A stretch of DNA of 64,000 nucleotides, taken from Desulfovibrio sp. (GTDB lineage Bacteria > Desulfobacterota > Desulfovibrionia > Desulfovibrionales > Desulfovibrionaceae). The translations under genes and the position numbers were made by a program. The stretch lies in NCBI GenBank assembly GCA_017396005.1, contig JAFQNG010000097.1, forward strand, positions 1-64,000. The letters are read 5' to 3'. Position 1 is the first letter of the stretch; every line of letters starts with the position of its first letter. Shown here in pieces: positions 39,241 through 49,860 of the stretch. Under the pieces are notes generated by a model that saw nothing but the letters and a program-made list of their open reading frames with translations, had not been told where the DNA came from and made no database searches.

Positions 39241-40229
39241 CAGCGTGCCAGCCTTTGCCGCAATATCTCTTCGGCAAAATAGGTGATGATCATGTCTGCC
39301 CCGGCCCGTTTCAGACCTGTGAGGCTTTCCAGCATGACTGCCTTCTGGTCTATCCAGCCATTTTGTCCGGCAGCGCAGATCATGGAATATTCGCCGCTGA
39401 CCTGGTATGCACATACAGGTACGTCTACTGCATCGCGTACCATGCGGATGATATCACTGTATGGGCCGGCAGGCTTGACGATAAGGGCATCAGCCCCTTC
39501 TGCCAGATCAGCCCTGGCTTCCAGCAGAGCTTCGCGCGCATTGGCCGCGTCCATCTGATAAGCCTTGCGGTCTCCCGAGGCTGGGGCTGATTCGGCCGCG
39601 TCACGGAAGGGCCCGTAGTAAGCAGAGGCGTACTTGACGGCATAGGAGAGCAGAGGCACGTCTTCGCAGCCTGCCGCATCCAGTGCACTGCGTATGGCCG
39701 CCACACGGCCATCCATCATGTCAGAAGGTGCCACCATGTCAGCCCCTGCCCGGGCATGGCTCACGGCTGTCTGTGCCAGCAGGGGCAGGGTAGCGTCATT
39801 GAGCACAGCCCCCTGTGGCGTCAGAATACCGCAGTGGCCGTGGCTCATGTATTCGCACAGGCAGACATCGGTAATGACCACAAGCCCGGGCCAGCGCCGT
39901 TTGAGCAGGCGTACAGCCTTTTGCACAATACCATCTTCGGCATAGGCTCCACAGGCTTTTTCGTCCTTATGGGCCGGAATGCCGAAAAGCAGCACTGCGT
40001 TCAGGCCCGTATCCACGGCCTTTTCCACCTGTTTTTCCAGCTCTCCCAGGGAAAGCTGATACTGGCCGGGCATGGAGGGCACTTCCTTGCGGAAAGACTG
40101 ATCTTCGGTCTCCACCACAAAGTAGGGCATGATAAGCTCTTCGGTCAGGAGGGGGGCCGTTTCGCGCACCAGCGCACGCAATTGAGGGCTGCGCCGCAAA
40201 CGGCGGCCCCGATGAAATGTCGTAGTCAT
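39240..40229 (-). CDS. hemB: Porphobilinogen synthase
   Basis: 329 residues. The Schiff-base lysines are in SYAVKYASAYYGPF and LIVKPAGPY, and the zinc-type cysteines are in DVCLCEYMSHGHCG. It condenses two 5-aminolevulinate molecules to porphobilinogen, the common tetrapyrrole precursor feeding siroheme and haem. The ATG at 40229 is preceded by GAGAGGGGAG. It lies between ahbC (11 bases upstream) and ahbD (1-base overlap), so all the haem genes are one transcript. Confidence 0.96.
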   Translation of the reverse strand: MTTTFHRGRRLRRSPQLRALVRETAPLLTEELIMPYFVVETEDQSFRKEVPSMPGQYQLSLGELEKQVEKAVDTGLNAVLLFGIPAHKDEKACGAYAEDGIVQKAVRLLKRRWPGLVVITDVCLCEYMSHGHCGILTPQGAVLNDATLPLLAQTAVSHARAGADMVAPSDMMDGRVAAIRSALDAAGCEDVPLLSYAVKYASAYYGPFRDAAESAPASGDRKAYQMDAANAREALLEARADLAEGADALIVKPAGPYSDIIRMVRDAVDVPVCAYQVSGEYSMICAAGQNGWIDQKAVMLESLTGLKRAGADMIITYFAEEILRQRLAR

Positions 40230-40240
40230 ACTCCCCTCTC

Positions 40241-41422
40241 CTAGAGGCCGATTTCTGCATCGGTGAGATAACAGGCAGGATCCTGCGCCCAGATATCGCC
40301 GTAGTAGGCTTCGGCCCGTGCACGGAAGTTGCCGCCGCAGATGTTCAGGAACTTGCATTTGGCACAGCGCCCGCCCACATGGGCCTTCTTGTTCTTGAGC
40401 TTGTGCAGCAGTTCGATGGCGGGGTCATCCCATATCTGCGAAAAGGGGCGCTCCAGCACATTACCGAAGACATGTTCGCGCCAGAACTGATCAGGATGTA
40501 CCCGTCCGTCCCAGGAAATGCAGCCAATGCCCCGGCCGGAATTATTGCCCTCATTGTACTGCAGAAGCTCCAGCACTTCCTCGGCGCGTTTGGGGTCCTC
40601 CCGCAGGAGGCGCATCCACACATAGGGGCCGTCAGCGTGATTATCCACCGTGAGGATTTCCTTGGGCATGCCCGCGTCAAAGAGGGCACGGGTCTCATCC
40701 ATGATGAGGTCCAGCACGGCGCGGGTCTCGGTATGGTCCAGGTCTTCCTTGATGAGTTCGGAACCACGGCCGGAGTAGACCAGATGGTAAAAGCAGGCCC
40801 TTGGTACTTCCAGATCGCGCAGGAGCTGAAAAATACCTGGAATTTCAGCCACATTGCGTTTGTTGATGGTAAAACGCAGGCCTACCTTGAGACCTTCTGC
40901 CTGACAGTTGGCAATGCCTTCCAGGGCTTTTTTGAAAGAGCCCGGCACGGCGCGGAAGTGATCGTGCACCTCCTCAAGACCATCCAGAGAAATACCCACA
41001 TAGGAAAGGCCAACGCTCTTGAGCTCGCGTGCTTTTTCCTTGCTGATGAGGGTACCGTTGGTGGAAATGACGGCGCGCATGCCCTTGCTGGTGGCATGGC
41101 TGGCCAGCTCAACCAGATCTTTGCGCACGAGCGGCTCACCACCGGAGAAGAGCATTACCGGTGCGCCGTAGGCTGCCAGGTCATCGATCATGGCCTTGGC
41201 CTGATCGGTACTGATTTGATCCTGACCGTCCACATCCACAGCCTTGGCATAGCAGTGTACGCACTTGAGGTTGCAGCGCTTGGTCATATTCCAGACTACC
41301 ACAGGCTTCTTGTCTTTAGAGAACTGCAGAAGATGCGAGGGCAGCTGGCCGGAGTGACGCCCGTAGCGCAGAGCGTCGGAAGGTTCGACCTGCCCACAAT
41401 ACAGTTTGGAGATACCGATCAT
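40241..41422 (-). CDS. ahbC: Radical SAM 12,18-didecarboxysiroheme deacetylase AhbC
   Basis: 393 residues. It begins MIGISKLYCGQVEPSDALRY, has the radical SAM motif CNLKCVHC and ends with CAKCKFLNICGGNFRARAE, which distinguishes AhbC from the shorter AhbD. It removes two acetate side chains from didecarboxysiroheme to give iron-coproporphyrin III. It starts 9 bases after the alaS stop and precedes hemB by 11, so it is read from the recA-alaS transcript or an internal promoter. The ahbC-hemB-ahbD-ahbA/B order is known from other Desulfovibrio. Confidence 0.9.
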   Translation of the reverse strand: MIGISKLYCGQVEPSDALRYGRHSGQLPSHLLQFSKDKKPVVVWNMTKRCNLKCVHCYAKAVDVDGQDQISTDQAKAMIDDLAAYGAPVMLFSGGEPLVRKDLVELASHATSKGMRAVISTNGTLISKEKARELKSVGLSYVGISLDGLEEVHDHFRAVPGSFKKALEGIANCQAEGLKVGLRFTINKRNVAEIPGIFQLLRDLEVPRACFYHLVYSGRGSELIKEDLDHTETRAVLDLIMDETRALFDAGMPKEILTVDNHADGPYVWMRLLREDPKRAEEVLELLQYNEGNNSGRGIGCISWDGRVHPDQFWREHVFGNVLERPFSQIWDDPAIELLHKLKNKKAHVGGRCAKCKFLNICGGNFRARAEAYYGDIWAQDPACYLTDAEIGL

Positions 41423-41431
41423 GATGATACC

Positions 41432-44110
41432 TTATTGTGCAATCAGTTGTTTGAGTACGGTAAAGGCCTCGGCAATACCCTCGGGCTTGCTGCCGCCGGC
41501 CTGGGCAAGATCTGGCCTGCCACCGCCTGAACCGCCGCACGGCGCGGCAACGGTCTTGATGAGAGCCGGTGCGGTGAACTGGCCGTGCAGATCCTTGGAG
41601 ACATGAAGCAGAAGGCCAACCTTGCCTTCTTCTGCTGTGGCCAGGCAGACCACAGCCTTTTGAGAAAGACGCGAACGTACGTCGTCCATGATTTCGCGCA
41701 GGGCTTTGACAGGAATATTATCAAGACGTACAGCCAGCAGGCTGATACCATTGACGTCTTCCACACCCTGCAGCATATCCCCGCCGGAAGCAGGAGCGGC
41801 TGCGGCCTTTTCAGCAGCCTTGCGCAGTTTTTTGTTGTCAGCCAGCAGAGCCTGGGTACGCTCAGCCAGCTGCCCGGGACGGGACTTGAGAAGACTGGCC
41901 ACGGTGGCAGCCTCGGCCCTGAGGCTGACAGCCTGACTGTAGGCATTCCAGCCGGTGACAGCTTCGATGCGTCGTACACCGGCAGCAACACCTGTTTCGG
42001 AAAGGATGAAGAAGGCTCCGGCCTGGCCGGTACGCTCAAGATGCGTGCCACCGCACAGTTCTACAGATTCTGGCTCCTGCTCCTCATGCCCTACAGTGAG
42101 CACACGCACCACGTCACCATATTTTTCGCCAAAGAGTGCCATGGCTCCGGCAGCCAGTGCGTCGGCCTGGGGCATTTCCTGTGCTCTGACCGGCACATCG
42201 GCCATGATGGCACGGTTGACGTCACGTTCTACTGCAGCCAGTTCTTCTGCTGTCAGGGCAGCAATATGCGAAAAGTCGAAGCGCAGACGCTGACCATCTA
42301 CCAGAGAGCCTGCCTGCTTCACATGGGTGCCCAGCACACGGCGCAGAGCCGCATGCAGCAGATGGGTACAGGTATGGTTGCGTGCCGTAGCCAGCCGTGT
42401 ATCAGCATCGACCGAGAGAGATACGCTGTCTCCCCTGTGCAGCTCACCGCGTGTGACTTCTATCTCATGTACTGTCAGATCAGGCGCAGCCTTGATGGCT
42501 GTACGCACCCTGGCCTCTCCCATGGTGGAGGTCATGCTGCCAGCGTCTCCGACCTGCCCGCCGGATTCACCGTAAAAGGGCGTGCTCTCTGCTACGGCAT
42601 AGCCCATCTGACCCTGGCCCAGAAATTCCACAGGCTGACCGGTGGCATCCAGCAGAGCTGCAAGAGGGCTTTGGGCTGTCAGCCCCGCATAACCTGTAAA
42701 AATACTGCTTACACCGGCTTCAGCCAGTCCTTTGAAGGCCGCCCCACCCTGTGCGCCATCCTGCCCCAGCAGGCCACCCCTTTTCTGATGTTCACGGGCG
42801 CGTTCGCGCTGGGCACGCATATGGGCTTCAAAGCCGGCATGGTCAATGCTGAAACCGCGTTTTTCAGAAACGTCGCTGACGATATCAAGGGGGAAACCAT
42901 AGGTATCATAAAGCTTGAAGCAGAATTCACCCGGGATGAGTTTTTGCCCTGCTTCATTCAAATGCTGCAGTTCTTCTTCAAGCAGGCGCAGGCCGTTTTC
43001 CAGAGTGAGGGAGAAACGCTGCTCCTCTTCAAAAACAGCCCGGTCGATGAAGTCAGCGTTATCCTTGAGGTCAGGATAGGCTTCCCCCATGATTTCCGTG
43101 ACCTTTCGGGCTGTTTTGTGCAAGAAGGGCTCATGCACCCCCATGAGTGTGGCAAAGCGCAATGCCCGGCGGATGAGACGGCGCAGCACATAGCCCCGCC
43201 CTTCATTGGAAGGCAGAACACCCTCTGCAATGAGAAAGGCAGCAGAGCGGCTGTGGTCGGCAATGACGCGCAGGGCCGTATCCACATCATTGCTGTCCGG
43301 CTGGCTGAAGCTGTACGTCACGCCTGCCAGTCCGGCCGCGTACTGGATGATATCCTGAAAAAGGTCACAGTCAAAGTTTGAGCGCTTGCCCTGGCATACA
43401 GCCGCTATGCGTTCCAGCCCCATACCCGTATCGATATTGGGCGCAGCCAGCGGTACGCGCTTGCCCTCGGCCAGCTGGTCGAACTGGGTAAAGACCAGAT
43501 TCCATATTTCCAGAAAACGGTCGCAGTCGCACCGGCCAATGCCGCAGTCAGGGCCGCAGGCCATGTCTGCGCCCTGGTCTACATAGATTTCGGAGCAGGG
43601 GCCACAGGGGCCGGTGTCACCCATGGTCCAGAAATTGTCCTTTTCGTCAAGGCGTACTATGCGGCTGGGGTCAATGCTGGCCACTTCCTGCCAGATGGCG
43701 GCGGCCTCATCGTCATCACGATAGACTGTGACCCAGAGGCGATCTCTGGGCAGCTCCAGCTCTTCGGTGACAAACTGCCAGGCCATGCTGATGGCCTCAC
43801 GTTTGAAGTAGTCGCCAAAGGAGAAATTGCCCAGCATTTCAAAGAAGGTGTGATGGCGCGCAGTACGGCCCACGTTTTCCAGGTCATTATGTTTGCCTGA
43901 AACACGCAGGCATTTCTGGCAGGTAACGGCTGTGCTGTAGGACCGTTTTTCCTCACCCAGAAAAAGTTTCTTGAACTGTACCATACCTGCATTGGTAAAG
44001 AGCAGGGTAGGGTCATTGGGCGGAATGAGTGGCCCTGAGGCCACGATTTCGTGCCCATGGCGTTTAAAGAATTCCAGATAGCGGCGGCGTATTTCCTGGG
44101 CAGTCAGCAT
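41432..44110 (-). CDS. alaS: Alanine--tRNA ligase
   Basis: 892 residues, standard length. The class II catalytic core is N-terminal ([20 protein letters not shown]), with the editing domain zinc motif [11 protein letters not shown] and [10 protein letters not shown], and a C-terminal DHHA1/coiled-coil domain ending in [15 protein letters not shown]. It charges tRNA-Ala. It lies 48 bases downstream of recA, the recA-alaS order seen in many bacteria, with a small GC hairpin between. Confidence 0.97.
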   Translation of the reverse strand: MLTAQEIRRRYLEFFKRHGHEIVASGPLIPPNDPTLLFTNAGMVQFKKLFLGEEKRSYSTAVTCQKCLRVSGKHNDLENVGRTARHHTFFEMLGNFSFGDYFKREAISMAWQFVTEELELPRDRLWVTVYRDDDEAAAIWQEVASIDPSRIVRLDEKDNFWTMGDTGPCGPCSEIYVDQGADMACGPDCGIGRCDCDRFLEIWNLVFTQFDQLAEGKRVPLAAPNIDTGMGLERIAAVCQGKRSNFDCDLFQDIIQYAAGLAGVTYSFSQPDSNDVDTALRVIADHSRSAAFLIAEGVLPSNEGRGYVLRRLIRRALRFATLMGVHEPFLHKTARKVTEIMGEAYPDLKDNADFIDRAVFEEEQRFSLTLENGLRLLEEELQHLNEAGQKLIPGEFCFKLYDTYGFPLDIVSDVSEKRGFSIDHAGFEAHMRAQRERAREHQKRGGLLGQDGAQGGAAFKGLAEAGVSSIFTGYAGLTAQSPLAALLDATGQPVEFLGQGQMGYAVAESTPFYGESGGQVGDAGSMTSTMGEARVRTAIKAAPDLTVHEIEVTRGELHRGDSVSLSVDADTRLATARNHTCTHLLHAALRRVLGTHVKQAGSLVDGQRLRFDFSHIAALTAEELAAVERDVNRAIMADVPVRAQEMPQADALAAGAMALFGEKYGDVVRVLTVGHEEQEPESVELCGGTHLERTGQAGAFFILSETGVAAGVRRIEAVTGWNAYSQAVSLRAEAATVASLLKSRPGQLAERTQALLADNKKLRKAAEKAAAAPASGGDMLQGVEDVNGISLLAVRLDNIPVKALREIMDDVRSRLSQKAVVCLATAEEGKVGLLLHVSKDLHGQFTAPALIKTVAAPCGGSGGGRPDLAQAGGSKPEGIAEAFTVLKQLIAQ

Positions 44111-44130
44111 AGGGCCTCCCTGGCGAACGG

Positions 44131-44152
44131 AGGCCGGGGCATAGCCCGGCCT
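44131..44152. other. GC-rich hairpin between recA and alaS
   Basis: Eight-base arms (AGGCCGGG and CCCGGCCT) with a 6-base centre lie in the 48-base recA-alaS gap. No T run follows on the minus strand, so it may attenuate or process the message rather than end it. Confidence 0.5.
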
Positions 44153-44158
44153 TCACGG

Positions 44159-45238
44159 CTAGTCGTAGTTTGGCGCGGGTGCGCCTTCATCCAAATCTGC
44201 AGCGGTGGGTGTGAATTCCTGCGGGTGCATACCCAGAAACTCGATGACCCTGGCTTCTATCTGTTGGCGCAGTTCAGGATTTTCATCCAGCAGTGCACGC
44301 ACTTTTTCGCGCCCCTGCCCCAGTTTTTCCGGGCCAAAGGCAAACCATGAACCGCTCTGCTCAATGATTTTGGCTTCGATACCAATATCCAGCAGTTCTC
44401 CTGAACGGGAGATGCCCTGGCCAAATAAAATGTCGAAAACAGCGCTGCGGAAGGGCGGGGCCACCTTGTTCTTGACCACTTTGACTCTGGTGCGCGAGCC
44501 GAAGGATTCTTCTTTATCCTTGAGTGTCTGAATGCGGCGGATATCCATTCGTACAGATGAATAAAATTTAAGCGCATTACCGCCGGTAGTGGTCTCCGGG
44601 CTGCCGTAGCCGGTGACGCCGATTTTCATGCGGATCTGGTTGATAAAGATAACCGAAGTGCGCGACTTGTGGATAGTACCTGTCAGGCGGCGCATGGCAT
44701 GGGACATGAGGCGGGCATGCCCTCCCACCTGAGTTTCGCCCAGATCGCCTTCAAGCTCGGCCTGGGGGATGAGGGCTGCCACTGAGTCGATAACCACCAG
44801 ATCCACAGCACCGGAACGCACCAGCATATCGGCAATATCCAGAGCCTGTTCGCCGTAATCAGGCTGGGAGATGAGCAGCTCGTCAGTATTGACACCCAGT
44901 CGACGTGCATAAGACACATCCAGAGCATGTTCGGCGTCTACAAAGGCGCAGACCCCACCCATCTTCTGACATTCGGCCACGATATGCAGGGTCAGTGTGG
45001 TTTTGCCAGAAGACTCGGGGCCGAAAATTTCGGTGATGCGCCCCCGCGGGATGCCACCGACGCCCAGAGCCAGGTCAAGACCGATGGAGCCAGTGGGGAT
45101 GACCGGTATATTGACGTGGGCGTCATCGGACAGCTTCATGACCGCGCCCTTGCCGTACTTGCGTTCAATGGTGGTCAAGGCCGTAGTGAGAGCCTCGATG
45201 CGGGCGCTTTCGCCGCCTGGGGTCGGTTTTCTGGCCAT
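44159..45238 (-). CDS. recA: Recombinase RecA
   Basis: 359 residues. Walker A is GPESSGKTT, and the polypeptide has the L1/L2 DNA loops ([17 protein letters not shown] and [13 protein letters not shown]). It drives strand exchange and triggers SOS by stimulating LexA/repressor cleavage. MARKPT at 45238 is chosen by similarity to other RecA starts; an in-frame ATG at 45247 is only one base after the GGAG. A 14-base perfect palindrome lies about 100 bases upstream and may be an operator. An S24-type repressor is encoded 6 kb away. Confidence 0.97.
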   Translation of the reverse strand: MARKPTPGGESARIEALTTALTTIERKYGKGAVMKLSDDAHVNIPVIPTGSIGLDLALGVGGIPRGRITEIFGPESSGKTTLTLHIVAECQKMGGVCAFVDAEHALDVSYARRLGVNTDELLISQPDYGEQALDIADMLVRSGAVDLVVIDSVAALIPQAELEGDLGETQVGGHARLMSHAMRRLTGTIHKSRTSVIFINQIRMKIGVTGYGSPETTTGGNALKFYSSVRMDIRRIQTLKDKEESFGSRTRVKVVKNKVAPPFRSAVFDILFGQGISRSGELLDIGIEAKIIEQSGSWFAFGPEKLGQGREKVRALLDENPELRQQIEARVIEFLGMHPQEFTPTAADLDEGAPAPNYD

Positions 45239-45339
45239 AGTGCTCATGCTCCGTGTAATATAGTGTCTAAGCGCAGCATCATAGCAAAGCGTTGTGCGCA
45301 AGGCAATTCAGTATCATGGGCAATTTTATCAGTATTTAT

Positions 45340-45353
45340 TCTTGATATCAAGA
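45340..45353. promoter_or_regulatory. Perfect 14-base palindrome in the recA upstream region
   Basis: TCTTGATATCAAGA reads the same on both strands. It lies in the 160-base region between divergent recA and the PP-loop gene and 46 bases before the latter. It could be an operator for either gene. I do not recognise it as a known LexA box. Confidence 0.35.
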
Positions 45354-45398
45354 CTTTGTAAACTTGTCGCCATTTTTGCCTTGAGATAAGATAATGGC

Positions 45399-46517
45399 AT
45401 GGATACAAGAAAAAATTTTTCCCAAGACAGGCCGGACGTCATTGTGCTTTTTTCTGGTGGGCTTGACAGTATTCTTGCCGCCAAAGTCCTTCAGGAACAG
45501 GGCCTCGTGGTACGCTGCCTGCACTGTGTCTCCCCTTTCTTTGGCAGCACTCTGGCTGTGCCTCGCTGGCAGCAGCTTTATGACCTTGATATCACGCATT
45601 TGGACGTCAGTGCGGACTTTGCTGCCATGCTGCGCGCACGACCGGCCCATGGCTTTGGCAAGGTGATGAACCCCTGCATAGACTGCAAAATCCTGCTTCT
45701 GCGCCATGCCCGTCTTTATATGGAGTCTGCAGGGGCCCGCTTTCTTGCCAGTGGTGAAGTGCTGGGGCAGCGGCCCATGTCGCAACGGCGTGATACTATC
45801 CACCGTATCTCGCGAGAAGCCGGTGTACGGGACCTGCTGTTGCGGCCGCTTTCAGCCCGCCTCCTGCCACCTACTGCTGCCGAGGTGAGCGGCCTTGTAG
45901 ACCGGGAGCGCCTGCATGCTATCTCCGGACGGGGGCGTAATGATCAGCTGGCTCTGGCCCGGCATTATGGCCTTAAGGAAATTCCTACCCCCGGGGGCGG
46001 TTGTCGCCTGACCGAGCGTGAGAACGCCCGGCGTTACTGGCCTGTACTGTCCTGGCGGAATACTGCAGCAGAAGAACTGGCACAGGACTTTGCTCTGGCT
46101 AACCTGGGCCGTCAGTTCTGGCGCGAAGCCGCAGGGGAGCATTACTGGCTTTGCATAGGCCGTAACGATGCCGACAATAAAAAGCTGGCCGCTGCCGCAC
46201 GGGCTGGTGATCTGCTGCTTTCTGTACAGCATCTGCCTGGCCCGCTGGGCCTGGCCCGGGGCGGGGCTGCCTGGCCTGCAGATATATTGAAGGAAGCAGC
46301 AGCGCTGACTGCCTCCTATGCGCCCAAGGCTGCAGCTCTGGGCAGGGAGGTGCCCATGGGCGTAGAAAATGCAGGAGACAGGCAGACAGTGAATGTAATG
46401 CCCATACGGCCGGAAGCCACATGGGCAGACCCTGCCTGGGAGGAAGTACGCGAGGCCATACGGCAGGACATGCGGTCAGCTTTTTTGCATCCACCTGAAA
46501 GTAATGAGCTTTCCTGA
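45399..46517 (+). CDS. PP-loop ATPase, MnmA/ThiI-like tRNA thiolation protein
   Basis: 372 residues. The PP-loop ATP site is SGGLDS at the N-terminus. A paired-Cys motif (NPCIDCKILLLRHA) resembles the catalytic-Cys region of MnmA. The C-terminal third (GREHYWLCIGRNDADNKKL) looks like the RNA-binding NFACT-R-type domain often fused to these proteins. Such proteins are commonly annotated as tRNA 2-thiouridylases, but the true substrate is not settled. It is divergent from recA. No Shine-Dalgarno sequence is evident before the ATG. Confidence 0.75.
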   Translation: MDTRKNFSQDRPDVIVLFSGGLDSILAAKVLQEQGLVVRCLHCVSPFFGSTLAVPRWQQLYDLDITHLDVSADFAAMLRARPAHGFGKVMNPCIDCKILLLRHARLYMESAGARFLASGEVLGQRPMSQRRDTIHRISREAGVRDLLLRPLSARLLPPTAAEVSGLVDRERLHAISGRGRNDQLALARHYGLKEIPTPGGGCRLTERENARRYWPVLSWRNTAAEELAQDFALANLGRQFWREAAGEHYWLCIGRNDADNKKLAAAARAGDLLLSVQHLPGPLGLARGGAAWPADILKEAAALTASYAPKAAALGREVPMGVENAGDRQTVNVMPIRPEATWADPAWEEVREAIRQDMRSAFLHPPESNELS

Positions 46518-46653
46518 TTTTTTGGCTCTGCTGGCCGCTTAGCGGGTTCTCGTGCTTTACAAACGTGGCTTTTACAGCTACTTTTTCCTACTGGAGTTTG
46601 AAAATGACTTCCAACCAAACCCCAAGCCGGAGGCTGCCTCCGGTGGAGGAGAT

Positions 46654-47016
46654 ATGGATCACAGCGATCTTGAATACTTTCGTAAGCTTTTGAATGAAAT
46701 GCTGGCAGAGGCCCATCAGAAGGGCAACAGCACACTTGAGGAACTGACAGACAGCAATGAAGTTTTCGCCGACCCGGCCGACAGGGCAACTGCTGAATCC
46801 GACAGGGCTTTCACCTTACGCATCCGTGACCGTGAACGCCGCCTCATTCGCAAGATACAGGCGGCCCTGCAGCGCATGAGCGACGGAACCTACGGCATCT
46901 GCGAAGAATGTGGTGAGGATATCAGCATTCCCCGTCTCAAGGCACGGCCTGTGACGCGCCTGTGCATCAACTGCAAGGCCCGGCAGGAGGCGGATGAACA
47001 CCTTCGCGGCGAGTAG
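46654..47016 (+). CDS. dksA: DksA/TraR-family RNA polymerase regulator
   Basis: 120 residues. A coiled-coil N-terminus (LEYFRKLLNEMLAEAHQK) with the acidic tip region (ADPADRATAESDRAFTLR) precedes a C4 zinc finger (CEECGEDI, CINCK). DksA enters the RNA polymerase secondary channel and works with ppGpp. ATG at 46654 follows GGAGGAGAT closely; an in-frame start at 46552 would add a leader with no family resemblance. A strong terminator follows 25 bases after the stop. Full DksA proteins are somewhat longer, so a DksA-like paralogue is possible. Confidence 0.86.
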   Translation: MDHSDLEYFRKLLNEMLAEAHQKGNSTLEELTDSNEVFADPADRATAESDRAFTLRIRDRERRLIRKIQAALQRMSDGTYGICEECGEDISIPRLKARPVTRLCINCKARQEADEHLRGE

Positions 47017-47041
47017 ATTTCTGCCCGTCACATTGCATCAG

Positions 47042-47065
47042 CCCGCTCTCTGAGCGGGTTTTTTT
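47042..47065 (+). terminator. Intrinsic terminator after dksA
   Basis: A 7-base-pair stem (CCCGCTC with GAGCGGG), a 3-base loop and seven T residues. It ends the dksA transcript. Confidence 0.9.
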
Positions 47066-47079
47066 GTAGTGCGCCCGGC

Positions 47080-47134
47080 AGGCCTGCATACAAGGCACAG
47101 CCTCAGTTAAAAGGCCGGCATTGTATGCAGGCCT
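47080..47134 (-). other. Long stem-loop directly after asnS
   Basis: A perfect 14-base inverted repeat (AGGCCTGCATACAA at 47080-47093, its complement at 47121-47134) with a 27-base loop begins at the asnS stop codon. On the minus strand no T run follows, so it may act as a 3' stabiliser or a weak terminator for asnS. Confidence 0.55.
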
Positions 47135-48498
47135 CAAAACTCCAGACTGCCTGGTGTACGTGGGAAGGGCAGCACATCGCGTATATTGGTGATGCCGGTC
47201 AGCATCATCAGCAGTCGTTCAAAGCCCAATCCAAAACCTGCGTGCGGCACACTGCCGAAGCGTCGCAGGTCCAGATACCACCAGTAGTCTTCAGGTTCCT
47301 GGCCCAGTTCCAGAATGCGGGCTGTGAGCCTGTCCAGCCGCTCTTCGCGCTGTGAGCCGCCGATGAGCTCCCCGATGCGCGGTACCAGCATATCCATGGC
47401 CGCCACGGTCTCGCCGTCGTCATTGGCCCGCATATAAAAGGCCTTGATCTCTCTGGGGTAGTTATACACTATCACCGGGCGCTGAAAATGCTCTTCAGCC
47501 AGATAGCGTTCATGCTCTGTCTGCAGGTCAGTACCGAAGGCCACAGGGTAGGTGAACTCCCTGTCACAGTCCGTAAGAATAGCCACAGCCTCAGTATAGG
47601 AAATACGGGCAAAGGGCCGATTCAGCATAGCTCTGAGACGTTCCAGCAGGCCCTTGTCCACAAAGCTGTCAAAAAGTTTGAGGTCAGCCTCGCAATGCAG
47701 GAGCACATGCTCAACCACATGGCGGGTGAGGCTTTCGCTCAGCTCCATCAGGTCATCCAGGTCAGCAAAGGCCATCTCTGGCTCGATCATCCAGAATTCA
47801 GCAGCATGGCGCGGCGTATTGGAGTTTTCTGCCCTGAAGGTAGGGCCAAAGCTGTAGACCCGCCCAAGCCCCAGGGCCAGGGCTTCAGCTTCCAGCTGGC
47901 CTGATACCGTAAGGTTGCATTGGCGGTTGAAAAAATCTGCAGTCTGATCAGTTGCCCCCACAGGCAGTGTGGTCACGCGAAACATCTCGCCCGCGCCTTC
48001 GCAGTCGGCCCCTGTCAGCACAGGCGTATGAACAAGGGCGAAGCGTCGGGCATGGAAAAAGTCATGTACGGCCCGTGCGGTTTCGGAGCGGATACGAAAA
48101 GCAGCTCCGAATTTATTGGTACGGGGCCGCAAATGTGCAATACCGCGCAAAAATTCGTCTGAATGACGTTTTTTCTGTAAAGGGAAGCTTTCCGGATCTG
48201 CCAGGCCAAAAACACGAAGAGCCCTGGCCCGTACTTCCCATCTCTGCCCCTTGCCCGGAGACGCCACCAGTTCACCCTCGATCTGAACAGCAGCCCCGGT
48301 ATTGGCATCGCCCAGGGCAGCATGGGCTTCGGTGCCTTCGTCTACGATACACTGCATATTGGCCAGGCAGGAACCGTCATTGAGTTCCACGAAACAAAAG
48401 CCCTTGGCATCGCGGCGAGTGCGTATCCAGCCGCAGAGTGTGATGTGTTCCTGCGCTGCAGTTGCATTGAGGGCATCCAGAATCAGAGTGCGCTCCAT
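47134..48498 (-). CDS. asnS: Asparagine--tRNA ligase
   Basis: 454 residues. An N-terminal OB anticodon-binding domain ([21 protein letters not shown]) is followed by the class II core with motif 2 ([20 protein letters not shown]) and motif 3 ([11 protein letters not shown]). The residues [17 protein letters not shown] identify AsnRS rather than AspRS. It charges tRNA-Asn. It lies 17 bases downstream of the amidohydrolase gene on the same strand. Confidence 0.96.
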   Translation of the reverse strand: MERTLILDALNATAAQEHITLCGWIRTRRDAKGFCFVELNDGSCLANMQCIVDEGTEAHAALGDANTGAAVQIEGELVASPGKGQRWEVRARALRVFGLADPESFPLQKKRHSDEFLRGIAHLRPRTNKFGAAFRIRSETARAVHDFFHARRFALVHTPVLTGADCEGAGEMFRVTTLPVGATDQTADFFNRQCNLTVSGQLEAEALALGLGRVYSFGPTFRAENSNTPRHAAEFWMIEPEMAFADLDDLMELSESLTRHVVEHVLLHCEADLKLFDSFVDKGLLERLRAMLNRPFARISYTEAVAILTDCDREFTYPVAFGTDLQTEHERYLAEEHFQRPVIVYNYPREIKAFYMRANDDGETVAAMDMLVPRIGELIGGSQREERLDRLTARILELGQEPEDYWWYLDLRRFGSVPHAGFGLGFERLLMMLTGITNIRDVLPFPRTPGSLEF

Positions 48499-48515
48499 AG
48501 GGGCTCCTTCAGGAC

Positions 48516-49721
48516 TTAATATGTCAGGGCTTCAGGTAATATGCAGAAGCGGGCCGGGCTGCCGGGGCTCAGGCTGCCCGCAGGCTGGGGCAGGCCCACA
48601 GCCGCGGCGCCGTTGACGGTCAGCATGCGCACCAGCGCTTCTGGCGGTACGTCCAGATGTTCACGTAAAAAGACGGCTTCCTGCCGCACATCAAGATCTG
48701 TATTGGAGGTCAGGCCGTCGGTTCCCAGGCAGAGCAGTGTGCCACTTTCAAGCAGATCCCCCACCGGGGGCAGGCCCACGCCAAGATTACTGTTGGAGCG
48801 GGGGCAGAGGCACAGTGCTGTCCCCGAATCAGCCAGCATACCTGTTTCATCTGCGTTCAGATGTACACCATGCACAGCCAGGCTGCCCGGGCCCAGCAGG
48901 CCGAGGTCAGCAGCCAGTGCCACAGGCCGTTTGCCCGGAGCGCGCCATGCCCCGGGCAGTACCTTACCTGCGTAGCACTGATACAGCGGCCCTGTGCCAT
49001 CGGTCAGCAGCTCTGTCTCTTCAGAGGATTCTGCCAGGTGGAAGCTGAAGATCCTGCCATGCTGGGCACAATAGCGCCGCGCTGCCTGCAGGATATCCGG
49101 CCCGGTGGAGTAGAGGGCATGCCCGGCAGGCGCACAGCAGGCAGCCAGGGCCATATCGGCTTCTGCTTCTTCGCGGCAGCGTGGTGGCCAGGGCCCCTGA
49201 GTATCGGCAAAGGGTGGCCCGAAGCCGAACCACTCACAGAAGTGGGTCACCCCAAGCCCCGTAGCACAACAGGCTGCATGAACCATGCTCAGGCGCCCCG
49301 GCAGAGAGCCGCCGACATCCCCCACATGCAGGGTACCGCTTGAGGCAATATCCTCACAGGCGTCCTGCACGGCCAGGCCTGCCGTGTGGGCGTCGGCTTC
49401 ATGCAGCAGCGGTATCATGCTGGAGAGCCAGGCACTGAACCCTTTCCCCCAGAGGGTACGCCCTTTGAGGCAGGAAAGCTGTATATGGCAGTGGGCATTG
49501 ACCACAGCCGGGGCCAGACAGACGGGCCCTACGTCACGCACCTGGGCCCCAGCGGGAAGGTCTGCCTCTTTCCATGGAAGGACGTCCAGCACCAGGCCTT
49601 CTCGCACAAGAAGCACAGCGTTATCTATTTTTTTCAGCGGCGCAAACAGTCTCTCGCCCCGGGCCGGGCTTTCGCCGTTGAGAGACAGGATACTGCGGGC
49701 ACGGATAGCCAGAAGAGACAT
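48516..49721 (-). CDS. Amidohydrolase/deaminase (SsnA/MtaD-like)
   Basis: 401 residues. Metal ligands are in NAHCHIQLS (H-x-H), [20 protein letters not shown] and LGTDGLTSN (Asp). [11 protein letters not shown] completes the pattern of the guanine/S-adenosylhomocysteine/aminofutalosine deaminase group. Many Desulfovibrio use the futalosine menaquinone route, so an aminofutalosine deaminase is one possibility, but no other mqn gene is here to support it. ATG at 49721 has GAGG six bases before it; a slightly longer frame begins at 49739. Confidence 0.82.
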   Translation of the reverse strand: MSLLAIRARSILSLNGESPARGERLFAPLKKIDNAVLLVREGLVLDVLPWKEADLPAGAQVRDVGPVCLAPAVVNAHCHIQLSCLKGRTLWGKGFSAWLSSMIPLLHEADAHTAGLAVQDACEDIASSGTLHVGDVGGSLPGRLSMVHAACCATGLGVTHFCEWFGFGPPFADTQGPWPPRCREEAEADMALAACCAPAGHALYSTGPDILQAARRYCAQHGRIFSFHLAESSEETELLTDGTGPLYQCYAGKVLPGAWRAPGKRPVALAADLGLLGPGSLAVHGVHLNADETGMLADSGTALCLCPRSNSNLGVGLPPVGDLLESGTLLCLGTDGLTSNTDLDVRQEAVFLREHLDVPPEALVRMLTVNGAAAVGLPQPAGSLSPGSPARFCILPEALTY

Positions 49722-49860
49722 ATGGGCCTCAGCAGACACGACTTGACAGAGATGGGGTACAGAGCAGTCCGCCCACGGTCATCGCAGGATAATCCTCCAG
49801 TCCGTTCCGGCATGATGCGTTATGTCTGCGGCGCTGCATGGCCGGACTGCCCCTGTGCTT

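Noticed and set aside
41585..43381. 598-codon plus-strand frame opposite alaS
   Set aside because: Shadow of alanyl-tRNA synthetase; no ribosome binding site or recognisable domain.
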